Shown piece by piece: positions 22,700-35,900 of a stretch of 64,000 nt of DNA. A program made the position numbers and the translations under genes. Origin of the DNA: Hydractinia symbiolongicarpus (Eukaryota > Cnidaria > Hydrozoa > Anthoathecata > Hydractiniidae); contig NC_079878.1 of assembly GCF_029227915.1 (NCBI RefSeq), positions 30,221,501-30,285,500 on the forward strand. Reading direction: 5' to 3'. Positions within the stretch are counted from its first letter, which is position 1. Every line of letters begins with the position of its first letter. The notes beneath the pieces were generated by a model, which was not told where the DNA came from, did not search any database, and was given only the letters and a program-made list of their open reading frames with translations.

Positions 22700-25600
22700 G
22701 CGGGCAAACGAAAACCCGCGATTTCCCGTAAATCCCGGACACGGCCCGTATAGTCAAAAGTATACAAAGAAAATACCCAGGGAGTAAACTTATTTCCCGA
22801 ACGATTTTTTAAATTATCTTTTCACCACTAAAACGCATGGGACTTGTAGTTTTCAAAAATGTTTTCATTTTTAATGAGACGGTAAATAGAAGAAGTTTAA
22901 TCGCTGGCAAACGAAAACCCGCGATTTTTCGTAAATCCCGGACTCGGCCCGTAAAGTCAAAAGTATACAAAGAAAGTACCCTGCGAGTAAACTCATTTCT
23001 AGAACGATTTTTTAAATTATCTTTTCACCACTAAAACGCACGAGACTTGCAGTTTTCAAAAATGTATTCATTTTTGATGAGACGCTGAGTAAAAGAAGTT
23101 TAATCGCCGGCAAACGAAAACCAGCGATTTCCCGTAAATCCTGGACTCGGCCCGTATAGTCAAAAGTATACAAAGAAAGTACCCTGCGAGTAAACTCATT
23201 TCCAGAACGATTTTTTAAATTATCTTTTCACCAGTAAAACGCACGAGACTTGTAGTTTTCAAAAATGTTTTCATTTTTGATGAGACGGTGAATAAAAGAA
23301 GTTTAATTGCCGGCAAACTAAAACCCGCGATTTCCCGTAAGTCCCGTGCTTGGCCCGTATAGTCGAGTATATACAAAGAAAGTACCCTGTGAGTAAACTC
23401 ATTTCCAGAACCATTTTTTAAGTTATCTTTTCACCACTAAAACGCATGAGACTTGTAGTTTTCAGAAATGTTTTCATTTAAGATGAGACGCGAAATAAAA
23501 GAAGTTTAATCGCCGGCAAACGAAAACCCGCGATTTCCCGTAAATCCCGGACTCGGCCCGTATACTCAAAAGTATACAAAGAAAATACCCAGGGAGTAAA
23601 CTCATTTCCCGAGCGATTTTTTAAATTGTTTTTTCACCACTAAAACGCATGAGACTTGTAGTTTTCAAAAATGTTTTCATTTTTGATGAGACGCTGAATA
23701 GAAGAAGTTTAATCGCCGGCAAACGAAAACCCGCGATTTCCCGTAAATCCCGTGCTTGGCCCGTATAGTCGAGTATATACAAAGAAAGTATCCTGTGAGT
23801 AAACTCATTTCCAGAACGATTTTTTAAATTATCTTTTCACCACTAAAACGCACGAGACTTGCAGTTTTCAAAAATGTATTCATTTTTGATGAGACGCTGA
23901 GTAAAAGAAGTTTAATCGCCGGCAAACGAAAACCAGCGATTTCCCGTAAATCCCGGACTCGGCCCGTATAGTCAAAAGTATACAAAGAAAGTACCCTGCG
24001 AGTAAACTCATTTCCAGAACAATTTTTTAAATTATCTTTTCATCAGTAAAACGCACGAGACTTGTAGTTTTCAAAAATGTTTTCATTTTTGATGAGACGC
24101 GGAATAAAAGAAGTTTAATCGCCGGCAAACGAAAACCCGCGATTTCCCGTAAATCCCGTGCTTGGCCCGTATAGTCGAGTATATACAAAGAAAGTACCCT
24201 GTGAGTAAACTCATTTCCAGAACGATATCTTAAATTATTTTTTCACCACTAAAACGCATGAGACTTGTAGTTTTCAAAAATGTTTTCATTTTTGATGAGA
24301 CGCGGAATAAAAGAAGTTTAATCGCCGGCAAACGAAAAGCCGCGATTTCCCGTAAATCTCGTGCTTGGCCCGTATAGTCGAGTATATACAAAGAAAGTAT
24401 CCTGTGAGTAAACTCATTTCCAGAACGATTTTTTAAATTATCTTTTCACCACTAAAACGCATGGGACTTGTAGTTTTCAAAAATGTTTTCATTTTTAATG
24501 AGACGCGAAATAAAAGAAGTTTAATCGCCGGCAAACGAAAACCCGCGATTTCCTGTAAATCCCGGACTCGGCCCGTATAGTCAAAAGTATACAAAGAAAA
24601 TACCAAGGGAGTAAACTCATTTCCCGAACGATTTTTTAAATTATTTTTTTACCACTAAAACGCATGAGACTTGTAGTTTTCAAAAATGTTTTCATTTTTG
24701 ATGAGACGCTGAATAAAAGAAGTTTAATCGCCGGCAAACGAAAAGCCGCGATTTCCCGTAAATCTCGTGCTTGGCCCGTATAGTCGAGTATATACAAAGA
24801 AAGTACCCTGCGAGTAAACTCATTTCTAGAACGATTTTTTAAAGTATCTTTTCACCACTAAAACGCATGAGACTTGTAGTTTTCAAAAATGTTTTCATTT
24901 TTGATGAGACGCTGAATAAAAGAAGTTTAATCGCCGGCAAACAAAAACCCGCGATTTTCCGTAAATCTCGTGCTTGGCCCGTATAGTTGAGTATAAACAA
25001 AGAAAGTATCCTGTGAGTAAACTCATTTCCAGAACGATTTTTTAAATTATCTTTTCACCACTAAAACGCATGGCACTTGCAGTTTTCATAAATGTTTTCA
25101 TTTTTGATGAGACGGTGAATGAAAGAAGTTTAATCGCCGGAAAACGAAAACCCGCGATTTCCCGTAAATCCCGAGCTTGGCCGTATAGTCAAAAGTATAC
25201 AAAGAAAATACCCTGCGAGTAAACTCATTTCCAGAACGATTTTTTAAATTATCTTTTCACCAGTAAAACGCACGAGACTTGTAGTTTTTAAAAATGTTTT
25301 CATTTTTGATGAGACGCTGAATAAAAGAAGTTTAATCGCCGGCAAACGAAAACCCGCGATTTCCCGTAAATCCCGTGCTTGGCCCGTATAGTCGAGTATA
25401 TACAAAGAAAGTACCCTGTGAGTAAACTCATTTCCAGAACCATTTTTTAAGTTATCTTTTCACCACTAAAACGCATGAGACTTGTAGTTTTCAGAAATGT
25501 TTTCATTTGTGATGAGACGCGAAATAAAAGAAGTTTAATCGCCGGCAAACGAAAACCCGCGATTTCCCGTAAATCCCGGACACGGCCCGTATAGTCAAAA

Positions 25601-26150
25601 GTATACAAAGAAAATACCCAGGGAGTAAACTTATTTCCCGAACGATTTTTTAAATTATCTTTTCACCACTAAAACGCATGGGACTTGTAGTTTTCAAAAA
25701 TGTTTTCATTTTTAATGAGACGGTGAATAGAAGAAGTTTAATCGCCGGCAAACGAAAACCCGCGATTTTTCGTAAATCCCGGACTCGGCCCGTAAAGTCA
25801 AAAGTATACAAAGAAAGTACCCTGCGAGTAAACTCATTTCTAGAACGATTTTTTAAATTATCTTTTCACCACTAAAACGCACGAGACTTGCAGTTTTCAA
25901 AAATGTATTCATTTTTGATGAGACGCTGAGTAAAAGAAGGTTATTCGCCGGCAAACGAAAACCAGCGATTTCCCGTAAATCCCGGACTCGGCCCGTATAG
26001 TCAAAAGTATACAAAGAAAGTACCCTGCGAGTAAGCTCATTTCCAGAACGATTTTTTAAATTATCTTTTCACCAGTAAAACGCACGAGACTTGTAGTTTT
26101 CAAAAATGTTTTCATTTTTGATGAGACGCTGAATAAAAGAAGTTTAATCG
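22700..26150. repeat. 3450-bp higher-order unit, copy 1 (17 monomers)
   Basis: The rare GGACACGG form occurs at 22,737, 25,578, 26,187 and 29,028; the first and third, and second and fourth, are 3450 bp apart. The GATATC monomer at 24,224 also has its partner at 27,674. Upstream of about 22,700 the match to 26,150 fails (CAGAAATG...CATTTGTG versus CAAAAATG...CATTTTTG), which places the left edge within the GC-rich block of one monomer. Confidence 0.9.
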
Positions 26151-29100
26151 CCGGCAAACGAAAACCCGCGATTTCCCGTAAATCCCGGACACGGCCCGTA
26201 TAGTCAAAAGTATACAAAGAAAATACCCAGGGAGTAAACTTATTTCCCGAACGATTTTTTAAATTATCTTTTCACCACTAAAACGCATGGGACTTGTAGT
26301 TTTCAAAAATGTTTTCATTTTTAATGAGACGGTAAATAGAAGAAGTTTAATCGCTGGCAAACGAAAACCCGCGATTTTTCGTAAATCCCGGACTCGGCCC
26401 GTAAAGTCAAAAGTATACAAAGAAAGTACCCTGCGAGTAAACTCATTTCTAGAACGATTTTTTAAATTATCTTTTCACCACTAAAACGCACGAGACTTGC
26501 AGTTTTCAAAAATGTATTCATTTTTGATGAGACGCTGAGTAAAAGAAGTTTAATCGCCGGCAAACGAAAACCAGCGATTTCCCGTAAATCCTGGACTCGG
26601 CCCGTATAGTCAAAAGTATACAAAGAAAGTACCCTGCGAGTAAACTCATTTCCAGAACGATTTTTTAAATTATCTTTTCACCAGTAAAACGCACGAGACT
26701 TGTAGTTTTCAAAAATGTTTTCATTTTTGATGAGACGGTGAATAAAAGAAGTTTAATTGCCGGCAAACTAAAACCCGCGATTTCCCGTAAGTCCCGTGCT
26801 TGGCCCGTATAGTCGAGTATATACAAAGAAAGTACCCTGTGAGTAAACTCATTTCCAGAACCATTTTTTAAGTTATCTTTTCACCACTAAAACGCATGAG
26901 ACTTGTAGTTTTCAGAAATGTTTTCATTTAAGATGAGACGCGAAATAAAAGAAGTTTAATCGCCGGCAAACGAAAACCCGCGATTTCCCGTAAATCCCGG
27001 ACTCGGCCCGTATACTCAAAAGTATACAAAGAAAATACCCAGGGAGTAAACTCATTTCCCGAGCGATTTTTTAAATTGTTTTTTCACCACTAAAACGCAT
27101 GAGACTTGTAGTTTTCAAAAATGTTTTCATTTTTGATGAGACGCTGAATAGAAGAAGTTTAATCGCCGGCAAACGAAAACCCGCGATTTCCCGTAAATCC
27201 CGTGCTTGGCCCGTATAGTCGAGTATATACAAAGAAAGTATCCTGTGAGTAAACTCATTTCCAGAACGATTTTTTAAATTATCTTTTCACCACTAAAACG
27301 CACGAGACTTGCAGTTTTCAAAAATGTATTCATTTTTGATGAGACGCTGAGTAAAAGAAGTTTAATCGCCGGCAAACGAAAACCAGCGATTTCCCGTAAA
27401 TCCCGGACTCGGCCCGTATAGTCAAAAGTATACAAAGAAAGTACCCTGCGAGTAAACTCATTTCCAGAACAATTTTTTAAATTATCTTTTCATCAGTAAA
27501 ACGCACGAGACTTGTAGTTTTCAAAAATGTTTTCATTTTTGATGAGACGCGGAATAAAAGAAGTTTAATCGCCGGCAAACGAAAACCCGCGATTTCCCGT
27601 AAATCCCGTGCTTGGCCCGTATAGTCGAGTATATACAAAGAAAGTACCCTGTGAGTAAACTCATTTCCAGAACGATATCTTAAATTATTTTTTCACCACT
27701 AAAACGCATGAGACTTGTAGTTTTCAAAAATGTTTTCATTTTTGATGAGACGCGGAATAAAAGAAGTTTAATCGCCGGCAAACGAAAAGCCGCGATTTCC
27801 CGTAAATCTCGTGCTTGGCCCGTATAGTCGAGTATATACAAAGAAAGTATCCTGTGAGTAAACTCATTTCCAGAACGATTTTTTAAATTATCTTTTCACC
27901 ACTAAAACGCATGGGACTTGTAGTTTTCAAAAATGTTTTCATTTTTAATGAGACGCGAAATAAAAGAAGTTTAATCGCCGGCAAACGAAAACCCGCGATT
28001 TCCTGTAAATCCCGGACTCGGCCCGTATAGTCAAAAGTATACAAAGAAAATAACAAGGGAGTAAACTCATTTCCCGAACGATTTTTTAAATTATTTTTTT
28101 ACCACTAAAACGCATGAGACTTGTAGTTTTCAAAAATGTTTTCATTTTTGATGAGACGCTGAATAAAAGAAGTTTAATCGCCGGCAAACGAAAAGCCGCG
28201 ATTTCCCGTAAATCTCGTGCTTGGCCCGTATAGTCGAGTATATACAAAGAAAGTACCCTGCGAGTAAACTCATTTCTAGAACGATTTTTTAAAGTATCTT
28301 TTCACCACTAAAACGCATGAGACTTGTAGTTTTCAAAAATGTTTTCATTTTTGATGAGACGCTGAATAAAAGAAGTTTAATCGCCGGCAAACAAAAACCC
28401 GCGATTTTCCGTAAATCTCGTGCTTGGCCCGTATAGTTGAGTATAAACAAAGAAAGTATCCTGTGAGTAAACTCATTTCCAGAACGATTTTTTAAATTAT
28501 CTTTTCACCACTAAAACGCATGGCACTTGCAGTTTTCATAAATGTTTTCATTTTTGATGAGACGGTGAATGAAAGAAGTTTAATCGCCGGAAAACGAAAA
28601 CCCGCGATTTCCCGTAAATCCCGAGCTTGGCCGTATAGTCAAAAGTATACAAAGAAAATACCCTGCGAGTAAACTCATTTCCAGAACGATTTTTTAAATT
28701 ATCTTTTCACCAGTAAAACGCACGAGACTTGTAGTTTTTAAAAATGTTTTCATTTTTGATGAGACGCTGAATAAAAGAAGTTTAATCGCCGGCAAACGAA
28801 AACCCGCGATTTCCCGTAAATCCCGTGCTTGGCCCGTATAGTCGAGTATATACAAAGAAAGTACCCTGTGAGTAAACTCATTTCCAGAACCATTTTTTAA
28901 GTTATCTTTTCACCACTAAAACGCATGAGACTTGTAGTTTTCAGAAATGTTTTCATTTGTGATGAGACGCGAAATAAAAGAAGTTTAATCGCCGGCAAAC
29001 GAAAACCCGCGATTTCCCGTAAATCCCGGACACGGCCCGTATAGTCAAAAGTATACAAAGAAAATACCCAGGGAGTAAACTTATTTCCCGAACGATTTTT

Positions 29101-29610
29101 TAAATTATCTTTTCACCACTAAAACGCATGGGACTTGTAGTTTTCAAAAATGTTTTCATTTTTAATGAGACGGTGAATAGAAGAAGTTTAATCGCCGGCA
29201 AACGAAAACCCGCGATTTTTCGTAAATCCCGGACTCGGCCCGTAAAGTCAAAAGTATACAAAGAAAGTACCCTGCGAGTAAACTCATTTCTAGAACGATT
29301 TTTTAAATTATCTTTTCACCACTAAAACGCACGAGACTTGCAGTTTTCAAAAATGTATTCATTTTTGATGAGACGCTGAGTAAAAGAAGTTTATTCGCCG
29401 GCAAACGAAAACCAGCGATTTCCCGTAAATCCCGGACTCGGCCCGTATAGTCAAAAGTATACAAAGAAAGTACCCTGCGAGTAAGCTCATTTCCAGAACG
29501 ATTTTTTAAATTATCTTTTCACCAGTAAAACGCACGAGACTTGTAGTTTTCAAAAATGTTTTCATTTTTGATGAGACGCTGAATAAAAGAAGTTTAATCG
29601 CCGGCAAACG
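26151..29610. repeat. 3450-bp higher-order unit, copy 2
   Basis: It matches copy 1 base for base in the stretches I compared, with only a few differences noticed: TACCAAGGGA near 24,603 versus TAACAAGGGA near 28,053, and GAAGGTTATTCG near 25,939 versus GAAGTTTATTCG near 29,388. The match ends at about 29,637, where GTGCTTGG replaces the GGACACGG expected. This is a recent unequal-exchange tandem duplication, or an assembly duplication. Confidence 0.88.
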
Positions 29611-30450
29611 AAAACCCGCGATTTCCCGTAAATCCCGTGCTTGGCCCGTATAGTCGAGTATATACAAAGAAAGTACCCTGTGAGTAAACTCATTTCCAGA
29701 ACCATTTTTTAAGTTATCTTTTCACCACTAAAACGCATGAGACTTGTAGTTTTCAGAAATGTTTTCATTTGTGATGAGACGCGAAATAAAAGAAGTTTAA
29801 TCGCCGGCAAACGAAAACCCGCGATTTCCCGTAAATCCCGGACACGGCCCGTATAGTCAAAAGTATACAAAGAAAATACCCAGGGAGTAAACTTATTTCC
29901 CGAACGATTTTTTAAATTATCTTTTCACCACTAAAACGCATGGGACTTGTAGTTTTCAAAAATGTTTTCATTTTTAATGAGACGGTGAATAGAAGAAGTT
30001 TAATCGCCGGCAAACGAAAACCCGCGATTTTTCGTAAATCCCGGACTCGGCCCGTAAAGTCAAAAGTATACAAAGAAAGTACCCTGCGAGTAAACTCATT
30101 TCTAGAACGATTTTTTAAATTATCTTTTCACCACTAAAACGCACGAGACTTGCAGTTTTCAAAAATGTATTCATTTTTGATGAGACGCTGAGTAAAAGAA
30201 GTTTAATCGCCGGCAAACGAAAACCGGCGATTTCCCGTAAATCCCGGACTCGGCCCGTATAGTCAAAAGTATACAAAGAAAGTACCCTGCGAGTAAGCTC
30301 ATTTCCAGAACGATTTTTTAAATTATCTTTTCACCAGTAAAACGCACGAGACTTGTAGTTTTCAAAAATGTTTTCATTTTTGATGAGACGCTGAATAAAA
30401 GAAGTTTAATTGCCGGCAAACTAAAACCCGCGATTTCCCGTAAATCCCGT
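28830..30450. repeat. Four-monomer (812-bp) duplication at the end of the 3450-bp pair
   Basis: The CATGGGACTTG...GACGGTGAATAGAAG monomer at 29,128 recurs at 29,940 (812 bp), and GGACACGG at 29,028 recurs at 29,840. It overlaps the end of copy 2, so it is a further event. AAAACCGGCG near 30,222 differs from AAAACCAGCG near 29,408. Confidence 0.8.
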
Positions 30451-33400
30451 GCTTGGCCCGTATAGTCGAGTATATACAAAGAAAGTACCCTGTGAGTAAA
30501 CTCATTTCCAGAACCATTTTTTAAGTTATCTTTTCACCACTAAAACGCATGAGACTTGTAGTTTTCAGAAATGTTTTCATTTAAGATGAGACGCGAAATA
30601 AAAGAAGTTTAATCGCCGGCAAACGAAAACCCGCGATTTCCCGTAAATCCCGTGCTTGGCCCGTATAGTCAAAAGTATACAAAGAAAATACCCAGGGAGT
30701 AAACTCATTTCCCGAACGATATTTTAAATTATTTTTTCACCACTAAAACGTATGAGACTTGTAGTTTTAAAAATGTTTTCATTTTTGATGAGACGCTGAA
30801 TAAAAGAAGTTTAATCGCCGGCAAACGAAAACCCGCGATTTTTCGTAAATCCCAGACTCGGCCCGTAAAGTCAAAAGTATACAAAGAAAGTACCCTGCGA
30901 GTAAACTCATTTCCAGAACGATTTTTTAAATTATCTTTTCACCACTAAAACGCACGAGACTTGTAGTTTTCAAAAATGTTTTCATTTTTGATTTGACGCT
31001 GAATAAAAGAAGTTTAATCGCCGGCAAACGAAAACCCGCGAATTCCCGTAAATCCCGGACTCGGCCCGTATAGTCAAAAGTATACAAAGAAAATACCCAG
31101 GGAGTAAACTCATTTCCAGAACGATTTTTTAAATTATCTTTTCACCACTAAAACGCATGAGACTTGTAGTTTTCAAAAATGTTTTCATTTTTGATGAGAC
31201 GCTGAATAAAAGAAGTTTAATCGCCGGCAAACGAAAACCCGCGATTTACCGTAAATCCCGGACTCGGCCCGTATAGTCAAAAGTATACAAAGAAAATACC
31301 CAGGGAGTAAACTCATTTCCCGAACGATATTTTAAATTATTTTTTCACCACTAAAACGTATGAGACTTGTAGTTTTTAAAAATGTTTTCATTTTTGATGA
31401 GACGCTGAATAAAAGAAGTTTAATCGCCGGCAAACGAAAACCCGCGATTTTTCGTAAATCCCGGACTCGGCCCGTAAAGTCAAAAGTATACAAAGAAAGT
31501 ACCCTGCGAGTAAACTCATTTCCAGAACGATTTTTTAATTTATCTTTTCACCACTAAAACGCACGAGACTTGTAGTTTTCGAAAATGTTTTCATTTTTGA
31601 TTTGACGCTGAATAAAAGAAGTTTAATCGCCGGCAAACGAAAAACCGCGAATTCCCGTAAATCACGGACTCGGCCCGTATAGTCAAAAGTATACAAAGAA
31701 AATACCCAGGGAGTAAACTCATTTCCAGAACGATTTTTTAAATTATCTTTTCACCACTAAAACGCATGAGACTTGTAGTTTTCAAAAATGTTTTCATTTT
31801 TGATGAGACGCTGAATAAAAGAAGTTTAATCGCCGGCAAACGAAAACCCGCGATTTACCGTAAATCCCGGACTCGGCCCGTATAGTCAAAAGTATACAAA
31901 GAAAATACCCAGGGAGTAAACTCATTTCCCGAACGATTTTTTAAATTATTTTTTCACCACTAAAACGTATGAGACTTGTAGTTTTTAAAAATGTTTTCAT
32001 TTTTGATGAGACGCTGATAAAAAGAAGTTTAATCGCCGGCAAACGAAAACCCGCGATTTCCCGTAAATCCCGGGCTCGGCCCGTATAGTCAAAAGTATAC
32101 AAAGAAAGTACCCTGCGAGTAAACTCATTTCAAGAACGATTTTTTAAATTATCTTTTCACCACTAAAACGCACGAGACTTGTAGTTTTCACAAAAGTTTT
32201 CATTTTTGATGAGACGCTGAATAAAGGAAATTTAATCGACGGCAAACAAAAACCCGCGATTTCTCATAAATCCTGGGCTTGGCCCGTATAGTCGAATGTA
32301 TACAAAGAAAGTACTGTGTGAGTAAAGTCATTTCCCGAACGATTTTTTAAATTATTTTTTCACCACTAAAACGCATGAGACTTGTAGTTTTCAAAAATGT
32401 TTTCATTTTTGATGAGACGCTGAATAAAAGAAGTTTAATCGCCGGCAAACGAAAACCCGCGATTTCCCGTAAATCCCGTGCTTGTCCCGTAAAGTCGAGT
32501 ATATACAAAGAAAGTATCCTGTGAGTAAACTCATTTCCAGAACGATTTTTTAAATTATCTTTTCACCACTAAAACGGATGAGACTTGTAGTTTTCAAAAA
32601 TGTTTTCATTTTTGATGAGACGCTGAATAAAAGAAGTTTAATCGCCGGCAAACGAAAACCCGCGATTTACCGTAAATCCCGGACTCGGCCCGTATAGTCA
32701 AAAGTATACAAAGAAAATACCCAGGGAGTAAACTCATTTCCCGAACGATTTTTTAAATTATTTTTTCACCACTAAAACGCATGAGACTTGTAGTTTTCAA
32801 AAATGTTTTCATTTTTGATGAGACGCTGAATAAAAGAAGTTTAATCGCCGGCAAACGAAAACCCGCGATTTCCCGTAAATCCCGTGCTTGGCCCATATAG
32901 TCGAGTATATACAAAGAAAGTATCCTGTGAGTAAACTCATTTCCAGAACGATTTTTTAAATTATCTTTTCACCACTAAAACGCATGGGACTTGTAGTTTT
33001 CAAAAATGTTTTCATTTTTAATGAGACGGTGAATAGAAGAAGTTTAATCGCCGGCAAACGAAAACCCGCGATTTCCCGTAAATCCCGTGCTTGGCCCGTA
33101 TAGTCAAAAGTATACAAAGAAAATACCCAGGAAGTAAACTCATTTCCCGAACGATATTTTAAATTATTTTTTCACCACTAAAACGTATGAGACTTGTAGT
33201 TTTTAAAAATGTTTTCATTTTTGATGAGACGCTGAATAAAAGAAGTTTAATCGCCGGCAAACGAAAACCCGCGATTTTTCGTAAATCCCGGACTCGGCCC
33301 GTAAAGTCAAAAGTATACAAAGAAAGTACCCTACGAGTAAACTCATTTCCAGAACGATTTTTTAAATTATCTTTTCACCACTAAAACGCACGAGACTTGC

Positions 33401-35900
33401 AGTTTTCAAAATTGTACTCATTTTTGATGAGACGCTGAGTAAAAGAAGTTTAATCGCCGGCAAACGAAAACCCGCGATTTTTCGTAAATCCCGGACTCGG
33501 CCCGTAAAGTCAAAAGTATACAAAGAAAGTACCCTACGAGTAAACTCATTTCCCGAACGATATTTTAAATTATTTTTTCACCACTTAAACGTATGAGACT
33601 TGTAGTTTTTAAAAATGTTTTCATTTTTGATGAGACGCTGAATAAAAGAAGTTTAATCGCCGGCAAACGAAAACCCGCGATTTTTCGTAAATCCCGTGCT
33701 TGGCTCGTATAGTCGAGTATATACAAAGAAAGTATCCTGTGAGTAAACTCATTTCCAGAACGATTTTTTAAGTTATCTTTTCACCACTAAAACGCATGAG
33801 ACTTGTAGTTTTCAGAAATGTTTTCATTTGTGATGAGACGCGAAATAAAAGACGTTTAATCGCCGGCAAACGAAAACCTGCGATTTCCCGTAAATCCCGG
33901 ACTCGGCCGTATAGTCAAAAGTATACAAAGAAAATACCCATCGAGTAAACTCATTTCCCGAGCGATTTTTTAAATTATTTTTTCACCACGAAAACGCATG
34001 AGACTTGTAGTTTTCAAAAATGTTTTCATTTTTGATGAGACGCTGAATAAAAGAAGTTTAATCGCCGGCAAACGAAAACCCGCGATTTCCCGTAAATCCC
34101 GTGCTTGGCCCGCATAGTCGAGTATATACAAAGAAAGTATCCTGTGAGTAAACTCATTTCCAGAACGATTTTTAAATTATCTTTTCACCAGTAAAACGCA
34201 CGAGACTTGTAGTTTTCAAAAATGTTTTCATTTTTGATGAGACGCTGAATAAAAGAAGTTTAATCGCCGGCAAACGAAAACCCGCGATTTCCCGTAAATC
34301 CCGTGCTTGGCCCGTATAGTCGAGTATATACAAAGAAAGTACCCTGTGAGTAAACTCATTTCCAGAACCATTTTTTAAGTTATCTTTTCACCACTAAAAC
34401 GCATGAGACTTGTAGTTTTCAGAAATGTTTTCATTTGTGATGAGACGCGAAATAAAAGAAGTTTAATCGCCGGCAAACGAAAACCCGCGATTTCCCGTAA
34501 ATCCCGGACTCGGCCCGTATAGTCAAACGTATACAAAGAAAATACCCAGGGAGTAAACTTATTTCCCGAACGATTTTTTAAATTATTTTTTCACCACTAA
34601 AACGCATGAGACTTGTAGTTTTCAAAAATGTTTTCATTTTTGATGAGACGCTGAATAAAAGAAGTTTAATCGCCGGCAAACGAAAATCCGCGATTTCCCG
34701 TAAATCCCGTGCTTGGCCCGTATAGTCGAGTATATACAAAGAAAGTATCCTGTGAGTAAACTTATTTCCAGAACGATTTTTTAAATTATCTTTTCACCAC
34801 TAAAACGCATGGGACTTGTAGTTTTCAAAAATCTTTTCATTTTTAATGAGACGGTGAATAGAAGAAGTTTAATCGCCGGCAAACGAAAACCCGCGATTTT
34901 TCGTAAATCCCGGACTCGGCCCGTAAAGTCAAAAGTATACAAAGAAAGTACCCTGCGAGTAAACTCATTTCCAGAACGATTTTTTAAATTATCTTTTCAC
35001 CACTAAAACGCACGAGACTTGCAGTTTTCAAAAATGTATTCATTTTTGATGAGACGCTGAGTAAAAGAAGTTTAATCGCCGGCAAACAAAAACCCGCGAT
35101 TTCCCGTAAATCCCGTGCTTGGCTCGTATAGTCGAGTATATACAAAGAAAGTATCCTGTGAGTAAACTCATTTCCAGAACGATTTTTTAAATTATCTTTT
35201 CACCACTAAAACGCATGGGACTTGTAGTTTTCAAAAATCTTTTCATTTTTAATGAGACGGTGAATAGAAGAAGTTTAATCGCCGGCAAACGAAAACCCGC
35301 GATTTTTCGTAAATCCCGGACTCGGCCCGTAAAGTCAAAAGTATAAAAAGAAAGTACCCTGCGAGTAAACTCATTTCCAGAACGATTTTTTAAATTATCT
35401 TTTCACCACTAAAACGCACGAGACTTGCAGTTTTCAAAAATGTATTCATTTTTGATGAGACGCTGAGTAAAAGAAGTTTAATCGCCGGCAAACGAAAACC
35501 CGCGATTTCCCGTAAATCCCGTGCTTGGCTCGTATAGTCGAGTATATACAAAGAAAGTATCCTGTGAGTAAACTCATTTCCAGAACGATTTTTTAAATTA
35601 TCTTTTCACCACTAAAACGCATGAGACTTGCAGTTTTCAAAAATGTTTTCATTTTTGATGAGACGCTGAATTAAAGAAGTTTAATCGCCGGCAAACGAAA
35701 ACCCGCGATTTCCCGTAAATCCCGGACTCGGCCCGTATAGTCAAAAGTATACAAAGAAAGTACCCTGCGAGTAAACTCATTTCCAGAACGATTTTTTAAA
35801 TTATCTTTTCACCAGTAAAACGCACGAGACTTGTAGTTTTCAAAAATGTTTTCATTTTTGATGAGACGCTGAATAAAAGAAGTTTAATTGCCGGCAAACG
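29610..35900. repeat. Array region IV: mosaic monomers between higher-order blocks
   Basis: Monomers of several types follow each other without a clear long period. New variants appear: GATTTGACGCTG (about 30,990 and 31,600), GCGATTTACCG, GATATTTTAAATTATT with ACGTATGAG, and the cassette near 32.0-32.35 kb. One monomer at about 34,831 with AAATCTTTTC recurs at 35,237, a two-monomer (406-bp) duplication. No gene or unique DNA is seen. Confidence 0.8.
31995..32350. repeat. First copy of a distinctive two-monomer cassette
   Basis: The first unit reads GCTGATAAAAAGAAG, GGGCTCGG and TTTCAAGAACG. The next reads CACAAAAGTTTTC, GAATAAAGGAAATTTAATCG, TCTCATAAATCCTGGG and GTACTGTGTGAGTAAAGTC. The GTACTGTGTG marker recurs at 32,311, 46,921, 49,153, 51,587, 53,617, 57,431, 59,663 and 63,003; the 46.9 kb copy has only the second unit. 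The CACAAAAG form breaks the inverted repeat. Confidence 0.85.

Larger units (their letters stand above)
12720..22700. repeat. Array region II: GTGCTTGG/TCGAGTATATAC monomers become common
   Basis: The first monomer with GTGCTTGG and TCGAGTATATAC is at about 12,805. From there this type is interspersed with GGACTCGG/TCAAAAG monomers. Other markers starting here are GACGCGGAATAAAAG or GACGCGAAATAAAAG, the TATT-loop form of the inverted repeat, CACCAGTAAAACGCACGAG and the GATATC form of the AT-rich tract (13,887, 16,716, 19,759, 24,224, 27,674). Intervals between GATATC monomers are near multiples of the monomer. A 2029-bp spacing links the CGAGCGATTTTTTAAATTG variants at 21,581 and 23,610. No genes are seen. 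Confidence 0.85.
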
